Shown here: piece after piece, positions 26,933 through 37,500 of the stretch
How the letters are laid out: every line of letters begins with the position of its first letter
How positions within the stretch are numbered: the stretch's first letter is position 1
From: Gammaproteobacteria bacterium
GTDB taxonomy: Bacteria > Pseudomonadota > Gammaproteobacteria > Eutrophobiales > Eutrophobiaceae
DNA: 64,000 bases
Assembly (NCBI GenBank): GCA_028279365.1
Contig: JANQNX010000014.1
Location: 1-64,000, forward strand
Direction of reading: 5' to 3'
The notes under the pieces: generated by a model
What the model was told of the DNA's origin: nothing
Database searches by the model: none
Seen by the model: only the letters and a program-made list of their open reading frames with translations
Made by a program: the position numbers and the translations under genes

Positions 26933-27978
26933 TAGCCGTCCCGTGAGGAAAGTGCGTTAGCGATGGTTTTTGTTAGTAGCCTGAGTTCTGAACGGAGTTC
27001 ATCATCCGCATTACTGCTTTGATTTTGATCCGATGTATTTTTAAGTAAACGCACGATTTCGGCCTGGTTTGTATTCAGTCTTTCCAGACGTTCATTTTGC
27101 TGACCAAGCAGACCATTAAAACGATCAAATGTACCACGCAGCTCGCCGAGTTGTTTTACCAAGAGTTCACGTTGTTGATCGTCAGATGCGCCGGAGCGTT
27201 GCATCTTTTCCAGGGTGTCCGCTGTTTTTTCCAATAAGGCCTGGACATAAGCAGGTGCATTTAGCGAAGCACCCTCATCGCCAATGATACTGCTGGATAT
27301 ACGTGTACTACTGGAAAGCCATTCTTCAAGTTCGTTAACAAAACGGTTTTGCGCATGACCTGCCTGTAAATCAAGAAAACCGACAACTAATGAACCGGAT
27401 AAGCCAAATAATGAAGAAGAAAAAGCAACACCCATACCGGATAATGGATCCGCCAGGCTGGACTTAAGGTTTTCAAATATTTCAGCGCCGCTTGCCGACT
27501 CAACGGACATGTTGTTGATCAAATTACCAATCGTGCTGACCGTTGCCATCAAACCCCAAAATGTACCGAGCAGACCAAGAAATACTAATACGCCTATAAA
27601 ATAACGGGACAGATCGCGTGAGTCTTCCAGGCGTGTCCGGATCGAATCCAGGATCGTCTGCATGGAGTTCGTCGACATTACCACGTCTTCTTTACCACTC
27701 AATAAACGCGCCATTGAAGAGAGTAGTCTGGGTTGGATTGTTTCCCGTGTTATCGAACTGGTTTGGTAGCGTTCTATCCAGTTAATCTCGGGATAAAGTT
27801 GTATGACCTGTCGAAAGTTAATGGCAACACCGATAACTAAAACAACAAGGATAATGGAGTTAAAAACAATATTAGAAGAATAGGCGTCATGCAGTGGTTT
27901 ACTCAGGAGCAGACTACCGACGAGGATGATGAATGTAAAAACACCCATCCATAACAGCGTTTGAATCGGACGTGTCAT
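26932..27978 (-). CDS. MotA/TolQ/ExbB-like proton channel protein
   Basis: A 348-aa membrane protein. Two helices at about 8-50, then the stator pair (about 120-150, GVLVFLGLLGTFWGLMATVSTIG, and 175-205, PLSGMGVAFSSSLFGLSGSLVVG), matching the conserved proton-channel helices of the MotA/TolQ/ExbB family. The C-terminal third is a cytoplasmic coiled coil (LGELRGTFDRFNGLLGQQNERL). Operon with the MotB-like gene. The modest C-terminal tail and the lack of further genes argue against a Zorya defence operon. Confidence 0.85.
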   Translation of the reverse strand: MTRPIQTLLWMGVFTFIILVGSLLLSKPLHDAYSSNIVFNSIILVVLVIGVAINFRQVIQLYPEINWIERYQTSSITRETIQPRLLSSMARLLSGKEDVVMSTNSMQTILDSIRTRLEDSRDLSRYFIGVLVFLGLLGTFWGLMATVSTIGNLINNMSVESASGAEIFENLKSSLADPLSGMGVAFSSSLFGLSGSLVVGFLDLQAGHAQNRFVNELEEWLSSSTRISSSIIGDEGASLNAPAYVQALLEKTADTLEKMQRSGASDDQQRELLVKQLGELRGTFDRFNGLLGQQNERLERLNTNQAEIVRLLKNTSDQNQSSNADDELRSELRLLTKTIANALSSRDG

Positions 27979-28146
27979 ATTACATAATCCTTAATTTGGT
28001 TTTTGATCACGTGCGCTCATTCTCGCATAAATCCACGTGAACTCATAAGCCGTTCATGCCTCAAATTTTCAATACACATTACTGTCATCTTTTTTTGTTA
28101 TAGTTTCTTAATTTCAGAAATCGAACTAACCATGAGGGTCAATTAA

Positions 28147-28707
28147 ATGAAAATATTCTTTACCAGTCTTGCACTCACGATGCTTTTGGTGGGTACTGCT
28201 CAAAGCGTTGAAAAAGCGCCGATGGTGCTAAATACCCAATGTATTACTGAACAAGAAGTTGTCAAAGCGCAAAAGGCTTGGAGTGACGGGATTGTGAAGA
28301 TTGGTGCTGCTTTGACTAATGGGGAAGATTACGTGGCGGCAGCGTCTGACCATATAAATCAATTTTATGGCTACGATCTTGGCTTGGTTCTTTTTAAGCC
28401 AACACTGGCGTCTGATGAACAATTTAGAGCATCTTTTGATGGCGCTTTGTCCTATTTTGTTGGCGGAAACCCCTCTTTTAAAGAGGATAAAGGTTTTGCG
28501 CTAAAACCCTGGACTAAGGTTCGCTGGGCGAACGCCGGGATTGTCAACAGCGGTTGTACCATGGCGGTTGCGATGGGCAACTACTATTTTACTCCGCTAA
28601 AAGGCGAGGAAATAAAGGTCGAATACACGATAGGTTATATTAGAGACGAAGCTGGCGACCTGCGCATGGTCGTTCACAAATCTTCATTGCCCTATCAAGG
28701 ATCTTGA
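28147..28707 (+). CDS. Secreted NTF2-like protein of unknown function
   Basis: A 186-aa protein with a signal peptide (MKIFFTSLALTMLLVGTAQS). The mature part looks like the NTF2/SnoaL fold: ITEQEVVKAQKAWSDGIVKIG (helix), GYDLGLVLFKPT, FDGALSYFVGG, later beta strands VRWANAGIVNSGCTMAVAMGNYYF and a final RMVVHKSSLPY. Homologues are sometimes mislabelled phosphoribosyl-AMP cyclohydrolase. It stands alone, between the MotAB-like pair and the CRISPR region. Confidence 0.7.
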   Translation: MKIFFTSLALTMLLVGTAQSVEKAPMVLNTQCITEQEVVKAQKAWSDGIVKIGAALTNGEDYVAAASDHINQFYGYDLGLVLFKPTLASDEQFRASFDGALSYFVGGNPSFKEDKGFALKPWTKVRWANAGIVNSGCTMAVAMGNYYFTPLKGEEIKVEYTIGYIRDEAGDLRMVVHKSSLPYQGS

Positions 28708-28796
28708 GTAGCTTTTCCCGTTACACACTAAGATGAACTAGTTTAGGTGCTGGGCTGTACACTGCCTTAGGTCGGTTCATTAGGTTGTCTGCTTGA

Positions 28797-28952
28797 CAGT
28801 TGCTTTGGGTAATTGAAGGCCAATATCAACCTGACTCTGATGAAACCGTATTGCTTAATAATCTTAGAATTACCAATGCCAGTGATCTGGAAAATATCGA
28901 ATATAATTTACTCATAGAAACACAAGCCCTCCTTTTTGACCTTATGAAGTAG
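28797..28952 (+). pseudogene. Remnant resembling the N-terminal part of a Fic-family protein
   Basis: A 51-codon open stretch between a TGA at 28794 and a TAG at 28950. It reads like the start of Fic/DOC-type proteins: EGQYQPDSDETVLLNNLRI followed by a helix rich in Glu (DLENIEYNLLIETQALL), as in the known pattern VLKNKLGI...E. The catalytic Fic core (HPFxxGNGR) is missing and no ATG begins it. It sits between the NTF2-like gene and the CRISPR array. The assignment rests on a short pattern from memory. Confidence 0.4.
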
Positions 28953-28990
28953 GCCAACTCTAATTAGCTTAAGTTTTATCTAGCTTTTGT

Positions 28991-31900
28991 GTTGTGATTT
29001 GAAGGGAATCGTTGTTTGGTTACACTTCCCCTGTATCAAAGGCCGTTTATTAGTCCGTTGTGATTTGAAGGGAATCGTTGTTTGGTTACACTGATAAATC
29101 CATCGTCCGCAACTGTGATGTGTTGTGATTTGAAGGGAATCGTTGTTTGGTTACACTTGAATCTAAACTAGTATAAACAGGAGCTAAGTTGTGATTTGAA
29201 GGGAATCGTTGTTTGGTTACACTGTTCTGAATACTGCTGTGGCTCATTATATAGTTGTGATTTGAAGGGAATCGTTGTTTGGTTACACTCAATGTTATTA
29301 ATCATGATACCGGGAGAATGTTGTGATTTGAAGGGAATCGTTGTTTGGTTACACTACCATTCATCTTTATTGTTCAGTGCTAGGTGTTGTGATTTGAAGG
29401 GAATCGTTGTTTGGTTACACTCTGCGATTGCCTGTCTACTTCCCCGTACAGGTTGTGATTTGAAGGGAATCGTTGTTTGGTTACACTATCGACACGAGTA
29501 CACTGACGAACAGCATGGTTGTGATTTGAAGGGAATCGTTGTTTGGTTACACTCGGAGAACCCAAATTATGACGGAACAACTCGTTGTGATTTGAAGGGA
29601 ATCGTTGTTTGGTTACACTAGGGAGAACACAACATGTTGCAGCTGAACGGTTGTGATTTGAAGGGAATCGTTGTTTGGTTACACTCAGGTCTGGACGCCC
29701 GCCATAACCGAGCCAGTTGTGATTTGAAGGGAATCGTTGTTTGGTTACACTTCCAGGTAGCGCAAGGTCTCGCCGTCGATCGTTGTGATTTGAAGGGAAT
29801 CGTTGTTTGGTTACACTTACCACCATTACCTGAAACACCTAAAGTTAGTTGTGATTTGAAGGGAATCGTTGTTTGGTTACACTCAGTTGGTACTGCATCA
29901 GGTTCTGCTAATAGTTGTGATTTGAAGGGAATCGTTGTTTGGTTACACTTTTACAATGTGGAACAGTTGATGGAGAATAGTTGTGATTTGAAGGGAATCG
30001 TTGTTTGGTTACACTCACCGCCGGCGCAATACCTGATCGAAACACGTTGTGATTTGAAGGGAATCGTTGTTTGGTTACACTCGATGGATTTAAGCCGTGA
30101 CCTTGAGTTTTGTTGTGATTTGAAGGGAATCGTTGTTTGGTTACACTATTCTTTGTGAAAAACATAACGTACCTCCTGTTGTGATTTGAAGGGAATCGTT
30201 GTTTGGTTACACTAATCGCGCCGTAGGTCTCGATACCTTTGTCGTTGTGATTTGAAGGGAATCGTTGTTTGGTTACACTGAGCGAGACTGTAAAGCCTCC
30301 AAAACTCCGGTTGTGATTTGAAGGGAATCGTTGTTTGGTTACACTCCATAGGGGTTGGATAGCGCGTTTCGAGGGGTTGTGATTTGAAGGGAATCGTTGT
30401 TTGGTTACACTCGCATCTTGATATTGGCGATCAACCTGATTGTTGTGATTTGAAGGGAATCGTTGTTTGGTTACACTCAGTTGCTACCAGTATAAAGACG
30501 GACGTGAGTTGTGATTTGAAGGGAATCGTTGTTTGGTTACACTGACCGTTACACGTACTACTGGGGATTGACCGTTGTGATTTGAAGGGAATCGTTGTTT
30601 GGTTACACTAAAGAATTTTAGAAGCTTTAAACAACAAGGTTGTGATTTGAAGGGAATCGTTGTTTGGTTACACTACCGCCCACTTTGTTCATCGATGCCA
30701 GCATGTTGTGATTTGAAGGGAATCGTTGTTTGGTTACACTTTTGAGATTGACGTTAATCTATGATTGACAGTTGTGATTTGAAGGGAATCGTTGTTTGGT
30801 TACACTTTTCGTGCTTGTTGAATTGCGCGAGCAGTTGGTTGTGATTTGAAGGGAATCGTTGTTTGGTTACACTGTACTTGACATGAATACAATTGAAACA
30901 TTAGTTGTGATTTGAAGGGAATCGTTGTTTGGTTACACTTGATAGGAGTAGCATCAGCAAGCGCTGCCTGTTGTGATTTGAAGGGAATCGTTGTTTGGTT
31001 ACACTCACTTGTAAAAATTCGTATTGAACGTCTGTGTTGTGATTTGAAGGGAATCGTTGTTTGGTTACACTAAATTTGGCGCAGTCAGCGAGCGATAGGT
31101 GTTGTGATTTGAAGGGAATCGTTGTTTGGTTACACTAACATCCATTAAAGCGACATTTAAAAGCTAGTTGTGATTTGAAGGGAATCGTTGTTTGGTTACA
31201 CTCATACATACGCTCATCACTTCCATTCGTAGTTGTGATTTGAAGGGAATCGTTGTTTGGTTACACTTGTGTCATAATTGTTTATTCACCAATTCATGTT
31301 GTGATTTGAAGGGAATCGTTGTTTGGTTACACTTTCGCTGACACGTTAGTTTCATTATGGTTGTTGTGATTTGAAGGGAATCGTTGTTTGGTTACACTTA
31401 ATCTCTTTTTTATCAGGATGATTCACTGTTGTGATTTGAAGGGAATCGTTGTTTGGTTACACTCCCATGCAGCGGCGAGCCATGCTAGTAGTAGTTGTGA
31501 TTTGAAGGGAATCGTTGTTTGGTTACACTGATATTGGAATTCTCGCCTTCACCCATAGTGTTGTGATTTGAAGGGAATCGTTGTTTGGTTACACTCTGGG
31601 CTAATGTTGTAATAGGATGATGATTGTTGTGATTTGAAGGGAATCGTTGTTTGGTTACACTCCGTGAATTTTTGGACGCCAAAGAAGATCCGTTGTGATT
31701 TGAAGGGAATCGTTGTTTGGTTACACTACGTTGATGAATCAAGATATCACCGACGCGGTTGTGATTTGAAGGGAATCGTTGTTTGGTTACACTTAAAGGG
31801 CAAGTGTCAGTAGCAGGTTCAGGGTTGTGATTTGAAGGGAATCGTTGTTTGGTTACACTCAAATCAAAATAGTTATAGAACAACATACAGTTGTGATTTG

Positions 31901-33306
31901 AAGGGAATCGTTGTTTGGTTACACTACGACGCCGACATCATTCAGATGGAAGTAGTTGTGATTTGAAGGGAATCGTTGTTTGGTTACACTAACTAATGTA
32001 CCTGCTGATGTTGCTACACGTTGTGATTTGAAGGGAATCGTTGTTTGGTTACACTAATTGTTTTATCAGGATGATGCAGAAGAAGTTGTGATTTGAAGGG
32101 AATCGTTGTTTGGTTACACTACTGGTGCAGGGGATGGTGCTGCTATTTTTGTTGTGATTTGAAGGGAATCGTTGTTTGGTTACACTTAATACAAAATTCA
32201 GCAGCAAAGAAACATAGTTGTGATTTGAAGGGAATCGTTGTTTGGTTACACTAAATACTGATTTTTTGCAGCAAGATAAGTAGTTGTGATTTGAAGGGAA
32301 TCGTTGTTTGGTTACACTAATTCATTTTGTATAAGTTAATACCTTCAGTTGTGATTTGAAGGGAATCGTTGTTTGGTTACACTAACTACACGTAATGCAT
32401 GGGAATGTTTTAGTTGTGATTTGAAGGGAATCGTTGTTTGGTTACACTCGGTATCGGTCTTGGGGCCTATATGATTCTGTTGTGATTTGAAGGGAATCGT
32501 TGTTTGGTTACACTGGACAATGGGGACATTGCAATAGATCAATAGTTGTGATTTGAAGGGAATCGTTGTTTGGTTACACTGTGGAACTATAAATACAACA
32601 ACAGGTGTCAGTTGTGATTTGAAGGGAATCGTTGTTTGGTTACACTACGATTTATCAGAAGGTGCTGTAATGGGCGGTTGTGATTTGAAGGGAATCGTTG
32701 TTTGGTTACACTAATACGTCACTATGATGTTTACCGGTACGTGTTGTGATTTGAAGGGAATCGTTGTTTGGTTACACTGATGCCTTGCATACGCTCACCG
32801 GAGATACCGTTGTGATTTGAAGGGAATCGTTGTTTGGTTACACTATGCAAAAAATTGCCATGAGTCGAAATATGGTTGTGATTTGAAGGGAATCGTTGTT
32901 TGGTTACACTTAAATATTCGCTCGTCAATATATAAGGCTTGTTGTGATTTGAAGGGAATCGTTGTTTGGTTACACTTCGGCTTGCTGCCAGGCTTGTGCA
33001 AATTCTGTTGTGATTTGAAGGGAATCGTTGTTTGGTTACACTGGAGGGCGTTGCGTGGATAATATCGTCATTGTTGTGATTTGAAGGGAATCGTTGTTTG
33101 GTTACACTTTAGGGCCGGCCATCATGGCAATACACTTCGTTGTGATTTGAAGGGAATCGTTGTTTGGTTACACTACCTGCACCTAAAGGTATGTGGGAAT
33201 TAGCGTTGTGATTTGAAGGGAATCGTTGTTTGGTTACACTTTATTCCGATTTCATCAACCTTTAATTTTTGTTGTGATTTGAAGGGAATCGTTGTTTGGT
33301 TACACT
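28991..33306 (+). CRISPR. Type II-C CRISPR array: 66 identical 36-bp repeats, 65 spacers
   Basis: Counted by eye: repeats start at 28991, 29057, 29122 and so on to 33271. The repeat is 36 nt, begins GTTGTGATTTGAAGGG and ends GTTTGGTTACACT; all copies look identical, including both end copies. Spacers are 29-31 nt, mostly 30. The tracrRNA anti-repeat shows that the plus strand is the crRNA strand. Each repeat holds a promoter-like pair, TTGAAG (repeat positions 9-14) and TACACT (31-36), spaced 16 nt, as in Neisseria type II-C arrays where each spacer is transcribed from the preceding repeat. A hairpin with a T-rich tail follows the last repeat. The array lies beyond the 3' end of cas2 and points toward it. 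Confidence 0.99.
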
Positions 33307-33330
33307 ACCAGTTCCATAACTGGTTGTTTT
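33307..33330 (+). terminator. Terminator-like hairpin directly after the last repeat
   Basis: ACCAGTT (33307-33313) pairs with AACTGGT (33318-33324), loop CCAT, then TGTTTT. It starts at the first base after the last repeat, so it would end the last crRNA transcript. The stem is short (7 bp), so moderate support. Confidence 0.55.
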
Positions 33331-33354
33331 GCAAAAGAATGGTCCACTTTTGCA

Positions 33355-33684
33355 TTAAAACATTTCCACTTGGGAAGGCGCCGATTCCGGCGCTTTTCTC
33401 ATTTTTCCATGGAAAACTTTCATTTTCGCATACTGAATATCCGTTAACGTCATAATCCTGACCTCACCATCATCGGGCAAAAAGGATTTTATCCTGCGGC
33501 GATGCACTTGCGCCTTTTCTTCATTCTCACAGTATCTCCCATAGACAGAATACTGCATCATTGAAAAACCATTATCCAGCAGTTTATTCCGGAATTCTGT
33601 ATAAGCCCTACGCGCCTCTTTCGAGTCAGTGGGTAAATCAAATAAGGCAATTAACCACACGGCCTGATAGGGCGAAATCGCCAT
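33355..33684 (-). CDS. cas2: CRISPR-associated endonuclease Cas2
   Basis: A 109-aa Cas2, the dimeric core of the spacer-integration complex. Ferredoxin-like fold with AVWLIALFDLPTDSKEARR (the Asp in the first strand is typical) and SMMQYSVYGRYCEN in the middle. Its ATG overlaps the cas1 stop by one base, so the two are coupled. Last gene of the cas9-cas1-cas2 operon; the array begins 48 nt past its stop. Confidence 0.95.
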   Translation of the reverse strand: MAISPYQAVWLIALFDLPTDSKEARRAYTEFRNKLLDNGFSMMQYSVYGRYCENEEKAQVHRRRIKSFLPDDGEVRIMTLTDIQYAKMKVFHGKMRKAPESAPSQVEMF

Positions 33685-34574
33685 TAAAAATCAGGTAGTG
33701 CAAGTAACTTTTCTTCTCCCTGAAATAGCTTGCCCAATGATTGGCTGGTTTTCTGGATTGCGCCTTGCAATGTCAGCATTTCCTTGTCCATAGTGACACG
33801 CCTCTCGACAATGTTCAGCAGGTTTGCACGAATTGTTTTATGCATTTCCTGTTCTGACCCATATTCTTTTACACATTCCCAAACATGTAAGTCCGCTATT
33901 GGACGAAACGGTTCCATGACATCGTCAGCCAGACAATAAGCGTTATAACGATTGTGATGATGAACGCCAATAGAGGGGTGCAGACCTGTTGCACAAAGCG
34001 AACGAGCAACCAGCGCACGAACAATCGCATAACAATAATTCAGATAGCGATTTTGATCATCGGCAAAACGATCCCGCTTAAAACCATCTTGCTCAAAGAG
34101 CTGACTCCAGTAACGCCTCGCCGCCTGTGCTTCAATATTATCCGGGTCGCCGGAACGGATCTTCTTGGCTAACACTTTTAGGCTCATATCCTTGCCGGTC
34201 AGGTCATTGAGCATTCTGGCTTGCATCATTACCTTGCAATAAATCAACTGTTTCCAGATATTTTTCTTCATGGGTGTCGTTGCGTTAATTTGGTGATCGA
34301 AACGTTCGGATTGTAGGGTGTTACTTTGCAATGGAAGAAACATACCATTAGGTTGGTGTTTTTCATCACTGCTAATCACCATGACATTGGCATCGAGTAG
34401 TTTGCCCAGGCAGGTCTGGGTAATCAGTGTTTGCGGATGATCGATAATCAAGGCAGACATATCTTCAATCGACACTGAACCAATGATTTCTTTGTCGCGT
34501 TCAATGATAAGCTGTTGATGCTTGAAATGCAGATAACAGCCCTCCGTGCCGATTTCGATAATCCGTTTGCTCAT
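33684..34574 (-). CDS. cas1: CRISPR-associated integrase Cas1 (type II)
   Basis: A 296-aa Cas1, the metal-dependent integrase that inserts spacers with Cas2. Characteristic parts: ALIIDHPQTLITQTCLGKLLDANV at the N-terminus, CATGLHPSIGVHHHNRYNAYCLADDVMEPFRP with the catalytic His and downstream acidic residues, and a helical C-terminus. It starts immediately after the cas9 stop (TAAATG), so translation is coupled. No csn2 or cas4 follows, which defines subtype II-C. Confidence 0.97.
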   Translation of the reverse strand: MSKRIIEIGTEGCYLHFKHQQLIIERDKEIIGSVSIEDMSALIIDHPQTLITQTCLGKLLDANVMVISSDEKHQPNGMFLPLQSNTLQSERFDHQINATTPMKKNIWKQLIYCKVMMQARMLNDLTGKDMSLKVLAKKIRSGDPDNIEAQAARRYWSQLFEQDGFKRDRFADDQNRYLNYCYAIVRALVARSLCATGLHPSIGVHHHNRYNAYCLADDVMEPFRPIADLHVWECVKEYGSEQEMHKTIRANLLNIVERRVTMDKEMLTLQGAIQKTSQSLGKLFQGEEKLLALPDF

Positions 34575-37500
34575 TTAAATAGCTCGTTCTTTTTTTATTT
34601 TTCCTAAACTGTTTATTTCTAGTAATCTAAGGTTTGTTTCTTTCAGTGAGTTCGCCGAAAAATTAATTTGTTTTTTCCAGTCTTTTATATTTGCATCTGT
34701 ATGTTCGCGAAAAATAATATTTTCATTCATATCCATTTTCTGAACGCGACAGACTTTTTCTTCGCCTTTATGAATGAGTTTGACCATGTCGTTAGGATGC
34801 AAGGCAGTCAAGAAGCGTTCATCGTTTTCAAATGCTGTTCTGATAACCGGTTCTTTACCATTACTTGCATTGCGTAATGTCGCTTCCAGCGTGCTGACGA
34901 CATACCCCTTCCACTTTTTATTGTCTTTTTTATCCAAGTACTCGACTAATTCCATATGATGGTTGCCCATTGTCCAGACATTCCTTCTTTTATCGTCAGA
35001 GTTGGGAAATATTTTTCCTATTGAGGTCACACTGCGGTTATAAACCAGTCGTACTTTTTTAATTTTTCTGAACTCTCCTTTTTTAGTTTTCATTTGAAAA
35101 GGATTGTCATCGTTTTTAAAAGCATCATTATAATTTTTTGAGTTTTTCAAATGCTCTTTAGCCAGTTCCCTAATTTTAGGGTCACGTATATGTTCCAGAT
35201 CGGATTCTTTCATATCAGATAATGACTTCCGGATAGCCACAACCGAAATACCTTTTTTATCTATCTCAGGTGTCAGGCTGTAAAGAAACTCTTTATGCAA
35301 GGCACCTTTAATCTTCCGCTGTGATTTGTGTGACACAATTATATTTTGAATGGTGTTTTCTGCCTGTTGTCGGATATCGGAAAAAGGTGGAGGATAGTCT
35401 TTGATTCTTAATTCGCCATGGCTATTGCTGCTGGTATAGGTATTAATCTTTTGTACTGCACTGAGGCTGGTATAGGCTACAACTAGAGCATCAATGGCAT
35501 GGTGGCGATGATCCAGCCGTGTTTTTTCACCGGAGACATCGAGAATATTATTTAACCCCCAGGCACGGCGTAACAGCGCTGTGGTACCCCCTTTGACGGG
35601 TTCGACTTTTATTCCTAATTGTTTTAAATAGTCCGCTGTCTTTCTGGCGATGTAACGGGTTTCGTTGAGTTGCTGGCTGACAAACTCATCCATATCTTTT
35701 ATGGCATTGGCGGAAAAGCGTTTGAACTTGGGATACGGCAGATTTTTGGCGCGTTGTAACATATCCGCATACTCAGACTCATTACCATGAAAGGCTTCCC
35801 ATGGGGTCTGATTACCTTTTTGTTTATTGTGATCCCTGTGACACAAGGTTTTGTTCATAAAACTATCATCAAGGCAACGTGAATACGGAATAATATGTTC
35901 TATCTCATAAACGGGTTGGGTAAATAACTCATGAACGCTGATTGCGTTGCCACTGAATGGACAGACATGTTCGCACTCTTGCCAGAGACGATATTTTAAT
36001 TTATCAGTTCTGGTCGGGTTAGGAATGCCGACTTCCTCTTTTAAAAACTGTTCCGCCTCCTGATTAGCTTCTTCATTCTTGCGTTGTTGTCTCTGATAGT
36101 CGTCGCGTTGTTTGGCATTCAGTTTTAGGTCGCGGGCCATTTCGATTCGAATCACATCCGGTTTACCGTATTGGCGAATAATCGCATTCACTACTTTACG
36201 TACCTGGAACAAGGCACGCTCCACCATTGGATTTCGCAAACCATCTGTGTCGATCAAGCTGCTGGTATGTTCGCCTCTTTTCTTGGCAGCAACACCAGGA
36301 AAAGGCAGTTGCTCCAGTGACTTCTCTTCCTGTGGCTTGGTATGTTCATAACCCGCCTTTTCACAGGCTTCGGCATAGTTATAACCACGTTCCAGACCGG
36401 TATCACCAAACTCTAAAAATTTAACGATATGACGCATCGCCTTTTGTGAAAGATGCATATAGCCTTTAGGCAATTCGCCACTTTTCTTGACTAACTTATC
36501 GATAGTTTCCTGCTCGAACTTCCATTTGCGGATAAGACGATTGCGCAGCGCACGGTCTTCATTAATATAAACGAGATCATTAATCAGCTGTTCTTTATCT
36601 CTATCAGATAAATCTTTCCATTGTTTGGCGCCTAATGCGGGTTTGATTAATGAAACGGTCTGGTTGCCTAACATGCCCGACTTTCTGACCTTCTCAAGGT
36701 TAATTTTGTCAGACTCAAATATGCCAATCAGGTCTCGAACCTTTTCCCAACTAAGCTGTTTCTTGTCCTTTAGAGCTTCATAAAGCGTTCTTCTTTCCTT
36801 ATCAGTCAGAAAACGCTCTGTGCCATCACCCAATAATAATTTCAGATTATTAATATTGCTCCAAAGACGAAATTCCTGTGCAATCAACGCCGCCTTGGCG
36901 GCACGTTTGCGATCCTTTTCAAAATCACAATACCCCACGAGATGTTTTTGTATCTTTAACGGACGTTGAAAAAAGATAGCGTCATAGATAGCTTTCCTAG
37001 TTGCAACATTAAGCAGATCGGGATGATGTTGTTTCTGCGCAGACCAGATGTGTTCAAACTCTTCTTCAAACATCTCCCTTGCGGTGTAACGGCCTCGAAT
37101 GCGTTGCTCATGCGGGTCGAGACTATTCAGGTATGCACCAAGCGTTTTAAAATTACCCTTTTCTATCTCTTGTATGATCTCAGTAATACCCTGGGCAACC
37201 TTGCCGTCTTTTTCATCACCGGTTTTACGATTGGAGAGATAACCTCGGCGTTGGCCCAAATGATAAAGTGCGCGGCCAACCTGGAAGGGTTCCAGCTTTT
37301 CGCTCAATGCAGCCGCGCGCAAGTCATAAGGGTTGGTTGTCTGTAAAAGTTTTTCTAACGTTGGTTCGTCAGCAGGGAGAAGATTAAATTCGATTAATAA
37401 ATATTTTAGTTTTTCTTTACGTCTTGTCCTGCGATAGGTTTGGCGGCGAATACTGCGGGCGATGCGTCGGTCCTGGTTTAGCGATTTCTCGCCACGGCTC

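Noticed and set aside
25787-27978. Zorya-type (zorAB) defence genes
   Set aside because: The MotA/MotB-like pair fits in outline, but no zorC, zorD or zorE gene is adjacent and the channel protein lacks the very long tail usual for ZorA.
29086-33062. Many open frames over the CRISPR array encoding repeated KGIVVWLH or SVTKQRFPSNHN
   Set aside because: They are translations of the 36-bp repeat with 30-bp spacers (66 is a multiple of 3), so frames stay open by chance; not proteins.
33376-33398. GC-rich hairpin with T run as the array terminator
   Set aside because: It lies inside the 3' end of cas2; the hairpin at 33307 directly after the last repeat is a better candidate.
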